Source of the DNA: Welwitschia mirabilis
Lineage: Eukaryota; Gnetophyta; Gnetopsida; Welwitschiales
Assembly (NCBI GenBank): GCA_051453625.1
Contig: JBOZIK010000001.1
Span: 82,936,689-83,000,688, forward strand
Direction: 5' to 3'
Length of the DNA stretch: 64,000 bases
Below the pieces are notes generated by a model. That model worked only from the letters and a program-made list of their open reading frames with translations. It had not been told where the DNA came from and searched no databases. Below, one piece after another: positions 60,291 through 64,000 of the stretch. Made by a program: the position numbers and the translations under genes. Within the stretch, counting starts at the first letter, position 1; every line of letters begins with the position of its first letter.

Positions 60291-60950
60291 TATTATGCAA
60301 GTATAATGTAGACTTAATCCAATCCTTAAGCAAGTTGTTAAAGATGAGTTCATAAAATTAATGGATGTTGAAATCATTTTTGCTGTAGCTGATAGTGAGT
60401 GAGCTAGCCCTTTAAAGGTAGTGCCTAAGAAAGTTGGGAAATGGATAATGTGCATAGACTTTAAAAAACTAAGTGAAGTAACTAAAAAACACCACTGTCC
60501 TTTGTATTTTTATGAACAGATACTTGATAGGATTCAGAGACATACTTTTTACTATTTTCTTGATGGTTATAGTGGTTACAACTAGGTTTGCAATGCTAGT
60601 AAGAATAAGCTAAAACTATGTTTAATTTACCATTTAGTACTTTTGCTTTTTGGTGCATGTCTTTTGGACTTTGTAGTGATATTAGAACTTTTCAATGTAT
60701 TATAGTGGGTATTTTTTCTAATATACTAGAGGATCATATTAAATCTTTTATGGATGACTTCTCTATTTATGCTAAAACATTTGAATAAATTTTAAAATGA
60801 TTAAAGGAAGTCTTTGATCATTGCATTTGTAGTAGCCTACATTTGAGTTATAAAAAAGCTTATTTCTTCTAGAAAGTGGAATTGTTTTATGTCATTATAT
60901 TTTCTAAAGAGGGGATTAGGATGGATTCTAGAAAATTTAGTATTATTCAA
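60291..60950 (+). pseudogene. Ty3 reverse transcriptase, second unit
   Basis: In one frame from about 60310: QVVKDEFIKLMDVEIIF, SPLKVVPKKVGKWIMCIDFK, then KKHHCPLYFYEQILDRI and TFYYFLDGYSGYN. A TAG at 60583-60585 then stands where Gln is expected (GYNQ). After frameshifts the active-site box FMDDFSIYAK is intact (60747-60776). The Athila-type insert between VPKK and the M-CIDF block, seen in the family-2 element, is absent, so the two families differ in lineage. Dead through stops and frameshifts. Confidence 0.9.
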
Positions 60951-61490
60951 AATCTAAATATCCTACTAATATAAAATAGGTTATATGTTTCATTGGTTAT
61001 TGTGGTTTTCATTGTCAGTTTATTCATGATTATGCAAATATTTATAAATCCATTTACTCCTTATTAGAGAAATAATATAAATTTAAATGGAATGAATTTT
61101 ATTATCTTGCTTTTGATAGGCTTAAACATAAGCTTTGTTATACTCCTAATGTAATGGGACCTAATTGGAAAAAAGACTTTGAATTAATGTATGATGCGAA
61201 TAATTTTACTATGGGTGTGGTACTTTGTCAAGAATATGGAAATGATTTTGAAGCTATATTTTATTATAGTAAACCTTTATCTAAAAATCAAATGAGTTAT
61301 ACCACTACAGAGTAGGAAATGTTAGCTATCATCTTTTTCATTGATATACTTAGATATTATAATTTAGGCTTTCATATAAATATTTATACTGATTATGCTA
61401 CTATTCATTACCTCATGGCTAAGAAATATGTTAATGCTATATTGATTAGATGTATCCTCCTTATGCAAGAGTTTAATTGAACATCATAAA
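60951..61490 (+). pseudogene. Ty3 RNase H, second unit
   Basis: 61120-61470 reads in one frame through KKDFELMYDANNFTMGVVLC, IFYYSKPLSKNQMSYTTTE (then a stop), and a block with FHINIYTDYATIHYLMAKK. These are the RNase H landmarks: the Asp in YDAN, the Glu in the TTTE block and the Asp in YTD. It cleaves RNA in RNA-DNA hybrids. One stop sits after TTTE; most of the domain is otherwise readable. Confidence 0.9.
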
Positions 61491-62307
61491 TAAAGTAGAG
61501 AAGCATAATTGTGTTACTAATCATTAGTTTTATCTTTCTTCTTCTCCTAATAATTCTATTATTGATGATTCTTTTCTGGATTGGCAACTTTTTGGTATAT
61601 CTTCTACTCATTCTCCTCCTTGTTATGCAAATATTTTTAATTATCTTATGACCATAAAAACACTATAACATTAAACTTATAACTAATAAAAATATTTTCT
61701 TCATAGAATTGGTGACTATGAGTGGACATAACCATAGGTGTAAAGACTAAATTATGAGAAAATGTATGCATGCTTGGGAAATATCTAAAATACTTCATCT
61801 TTATCATGGTGGTGTTTGTGAAGGATACTTTAGTAGACATAAAATGGATATAAAAATTTTCCATTTTGATTTTTATTGGACTACTCTTTTCTAATATTTT
61901 TTGATTTTGTTAGAATTTGTGATCCTTATCAGTGTTATGATAGCATTATTCTTTCTTAAGAGATGTCCCTTAGATCATTCTTAAGTGTAAATCTTTTGAT
62001 TATTGGGGTATTAATTTTATAAGCCATGTTCATCTATCTTTTTGTGATAAACATTACATTTTAGTGGTTATAGATTATGTGATTAAATGGGTTGAAGCCA
62101 TTTCTACTTATTTGAATAATTCCCAAACTATTTATCATTTTTTTAAAACTTATATTATTCAGAGATTTTATTTTCTTAGAATTATCATTAGTGATCAAGA
62201 AACTCATTTCATTAATTATCCTTTTAAGAAACATCTTTTATTCATTGGAATAGAACATAGATTAGCTTGTGCTTATCATCCTTAGATTAATGGACAAACT
62301 AAAAATG
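61491..62307 (+). pseudogene. Ty3 integrase, interrupted by an LTR
   Basis: A zinc-binding part is visible at 61795-61960: HGGVCEGYFSRHKM, FYWTTLF and, after a frameshift, CDPYQCYDS (usually H--GH, FYWP, C--CQR). The core is open from 62064 to 62285: VVIDYVIKWVEAIS and IIISDQETHF keep the first two catalytic Asp. At 62283-62285 TAG replaces the Gln of YHPQ, and the catalytic Glu after NGQ-T is Lys (GQTKN). The frame is cut at 62307 by the next LTR. Confidence 0.9.
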
Positions 62308-63373
62308 TGTTATGCTACCCACTTACACATATTTGATAGGGTATTTTAAATATTTTTATAGGTTAATAGATAGGTAAATACTTGATTTCCATGATAATGA
62401 AGAGCTGAGATGAAAGAGATGAAAACATGTAATCTCTATGATGATTTACGACATTTTGANNNNNNNNNNTCAAAACATTGAGGCCGATGCACTAATGGAA
62501 TATTTGTAAAAGGCCATCGTCCACCTCATCATGTAGATGACTGGATAGACGATGAAGTAATTCATACCAATAGGGATGCTAACTATAATTAATCTAATAG
62601 CTAATATGGATTATTTATGAGATGACATCATCTCCTTTATTATTGAGAAAATTATCCAAATGACACTATTATAACATCTACACTAAGCACTCACCTAATG
62701 TTTGCCAATTGTTTATTTGTTTCTCTTAGCATGGCTATTACAATTTTACTCATACCTATCTATCTGTCTTATTATGTTCTTGAGTGTTAATAAATATTAG
62801 TCTCATCCTTGACTCTTGTTTATGTTTATTGCTCCATAAAATCTCATGATAGAAGATTGAAGGACTAGAAATCCATCCTTCAAAGACATTTTCCTTTGTG
62901 TTGGGTAGTATTTCCTCCATTAAGATGTAGCTATTTTATAACATAGATGTGGTTTTAATATAAAAACACTTATTTTATTATTTTAATACATGTTTGTTTC
63001 TCTCCCTTAGAGCTTATGTTACTTCTGATCTAGGGATAGTCTCTTTAGTGGTATAGATTATGAGGGAAACATTTGTTAAGGTTGTGCATGATTAGTTTAG
63101 GTTAGATGCATTTTTATTTCTTTTTTCTAGATTAGCTTGATACAAGTGTATTGCATTTTACTTTTATGCATTATAGGTTATTTCTATAGTTAGAGTACAA
63201 AGCACTTTTTCTTATGAAAATCATCTCTCTTATTCCTAACTTGGCCTTTAACAAACTATAACATTCAAGATACTCTTGTCTATATTAGTGTGTTGTGTTT
63301 ATGCATTATATTTGTGATTAACATAATTTAACTAAACTAAGCATGTAACATTGCATAAATATGTACCAAAACA
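62308..63373 (+). repeat. 5' LTR of the nested element
   Basis: Starts TGTTATGCTACC, ends ACCAAAACA, 1066 bp including a 10-N gap (62460-62469). It shares with family 1 the block 'atgatagaagattgaaggac', the 'caaagacattttcctttgtgtt' block, 'ttatgagggaaacatttgttaagg' and 'atcatctctcttattcctaac'. Hairpin-type blocks occur at 62510-62560. Confidence 0.75.
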
Positions 63374-63376
63374 TCT

Positions 63377-63394
63377 TGGCATGATTGCTAGGAA
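63377..63394 (+). promoter_or_regulatory. Primer binding site, tRNA-Asp type (nested element)
   Basis: TGGCATGATTGCTAGGAA agrees with the tRNA-Asp complement at 11 of 18; six of seven differences are C-to-T or G-to-A. It lies 3 bp inside the LTR, as at 54164. Confidence 0.75.
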
Positions 63395-64000
63395 AGGCTG
63401 CTTAGAGTTTAAGAGTTTGTCATTGCTTTGGCAAGTATTTTGGATTTCACTTCAAGTGCTTACCTATAGTAGCATTGTAATTTTATCTATAGTAGCATAG
63501 ATTTTTCTTTTTCACAATGTTAATTTTCTATTTTTAAATAAAATTTTCCTTTCTATTCTATAATAAAAAAAATTCATCCACTTTATCATCTAGACAACAC
63601 ATAGCAATGATGGCTTTTGTGCCATGAGTTTTCTATCTATTTCTGTTAAAATTTTTAGGATGTTTTCCATTATCCCCTTTTTCATCTAAACGACTGAGGT
63701 GGATGACAATCTACTTTTAGAGTTTTTTGTGTTTATTAGTTTTTTATTTCTTTTTGTGGTTTTTTTTTGTTTTTGTCAAGTAAATGATAATTTGGATGAC
63801 TGCAAGGATGATACTCTAAGCATTTGAAACTAACAGAGAATGGTAAAATCTAGTAAGAAATAAAAATACCAAAGAGAGAAGCTATTTATTAAATAAGATG
63901 TTTGAGAATATTTAATTAACCTAAAAAATAACTTAGGTAGGTATAATAGAGGTATATAAAATTTAAAAATTCATATAATATTTACTTTTATTTCTTTTGA
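63395..64000 (+). other. Leader of the nested element
   Basis: It begins 'aggctgcttagagtttaaga', parallel to 'aggccacaaggagttaaagg' after the primer site at 54164. It carries GATGA/TCATC blocks near 63580, 63690 and 63790. No ORF. Confidence 0.55.

Larger units (their letters stand above)
52947..62307 (+). mobile_element. Family-1 composite: LTR-internal-LTR-internal
   Basis: First unit: LTR B (52947-54160), primer site, leader, gag, then a jump near 55655 directly into the post-integrase region, an upstream polypurine-like block (56712) and the second half of an LTR (56912-57465; its first half is in a gap). Second unit: it starts at the end of that LTR, lacks primer site and gag N-terminus, and continues with gag C-terminus, protease, RT, RNase H and integrase up to 62307, where another LTR begins. 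Such LTR-int-LTR-int chains arise by recombination between related elements. Confidence 0.75.
62308..64000 (+). mobile_element. Family-1-related element, 5' end, nested
   Basis: LTR (62308-63373), primer site (63377-63394) and leader (63395-64000) of another element that continues past the window. It interrupts the integrase of the composite. LTR and leader are related to LTR B and its leader but clearly diverged, so this is a distinct subfamily. Confidence 0.75.

Noticed and set aside
62064-62285. Possible intact integrase gene
   Set aside because: Only the core is open; the stop at 62283, the lost catalytic Glu and the LTR at 62308 make it a pseudogene.
1-64000. tRNA, rRNA and other structural RNA genes
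   Set aside because: No cloverleaf, A/B-box pair or rRNA segment was noticed on either strand by reading; a covariance-model search would be needed to exclude them.

Overview
ORGANISM AND CHARACTER. The window looks like gene-poor, very AT-rich plant nuclear DNA. Nothing resembles bacterial, organellar or viral genome organisation. Everything recognisable is transposable-element debris of flowering-plant type: Ty3/gypsy elements of the Athila/Tat kind (no chromodomain seen), Ty1/copia elements with an initiator-Met tRNA primer site, and an L1-type LINE with a plant-style ORF1 and a zf-RVT domain. I found no host protein gene, tRNA, rRNA or CRISPR array. The species cannot be named from this; the extreme AT bias and C-to-T decay point to old, heavily methylated heterochromatin. 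LAYOUT. 1-5216 (+): 3' part of a Ty3 element of family 1 (end of integrase, about 2.6 kb of post-integrase sequence, polypurine tract, LTR). 5217-7285 (+): 3' end of a Ty3 element of family 2 (internal tail plus LTR), into which the first element seems to have inserted. 7285-7975: repeat R, rich in AGATGTCT/AGACATCT hairpins. 8787-16845 (-): family-1 element with both LTRs and a tRNA-Asp-like primer site, but with most of pol deleted. 16846-18800: nothing recognised. 18800-25493, with LTR to about 26300 (-): Ty1/copia gag-protease-integrase-RT-RNase H wreck. 26325-42015 (-): nearly complete family-2 Ty3 element (gag-PR-RT-RH-IN), its 5' LTR split by a 5.6 kb LINE (about 35620-41180, -). 42305-42965: second copy of R. 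45400-46240 (-): isolated Ty3 gag. 46600-47273 (+): copia-type LTR end and primer site. 48597-48925: dense array of palindromes. 48926-52946: nothing recognised. 52947-62307 (+): LTR-internal-LTR-internal family-1 composite. 62308-64000 (+): a further, diverged family-1 LTR, primer site and leader inserted into the preceding integrase, running off the window. HOW THE PARTS RELATE. All coding remnants carry frameshifts and many stop codons, often TAG or TAA where glutamine is expected. The three clear family-1 primer sites differ from the complement of the tRNA-Asp 3' end almost only by C-to-T or G-to-A changes, so methylation-driven decay explains much of the composition. No element appears autonomous: the RT active-site box of the family-2 element and of the LINE is altered, and the family-1 integrase has Lys where the catalytic Glu is expected. 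ASSEMBLY. There are 13 runs of N (1895-1994, 3605-3608, 3838-4516, 9457-10291, 12343-12352, 17650-17749, 19755-19764, 34879-34978, 51412-51511, 56323-56540, 56812-56911, 58541-59067, 62460-62469). Three are flanked on both sides by near-identical sequence, which may be assembly overlap rather than biology. All homology calls come from reading the sequence; none was tested by alignment software.
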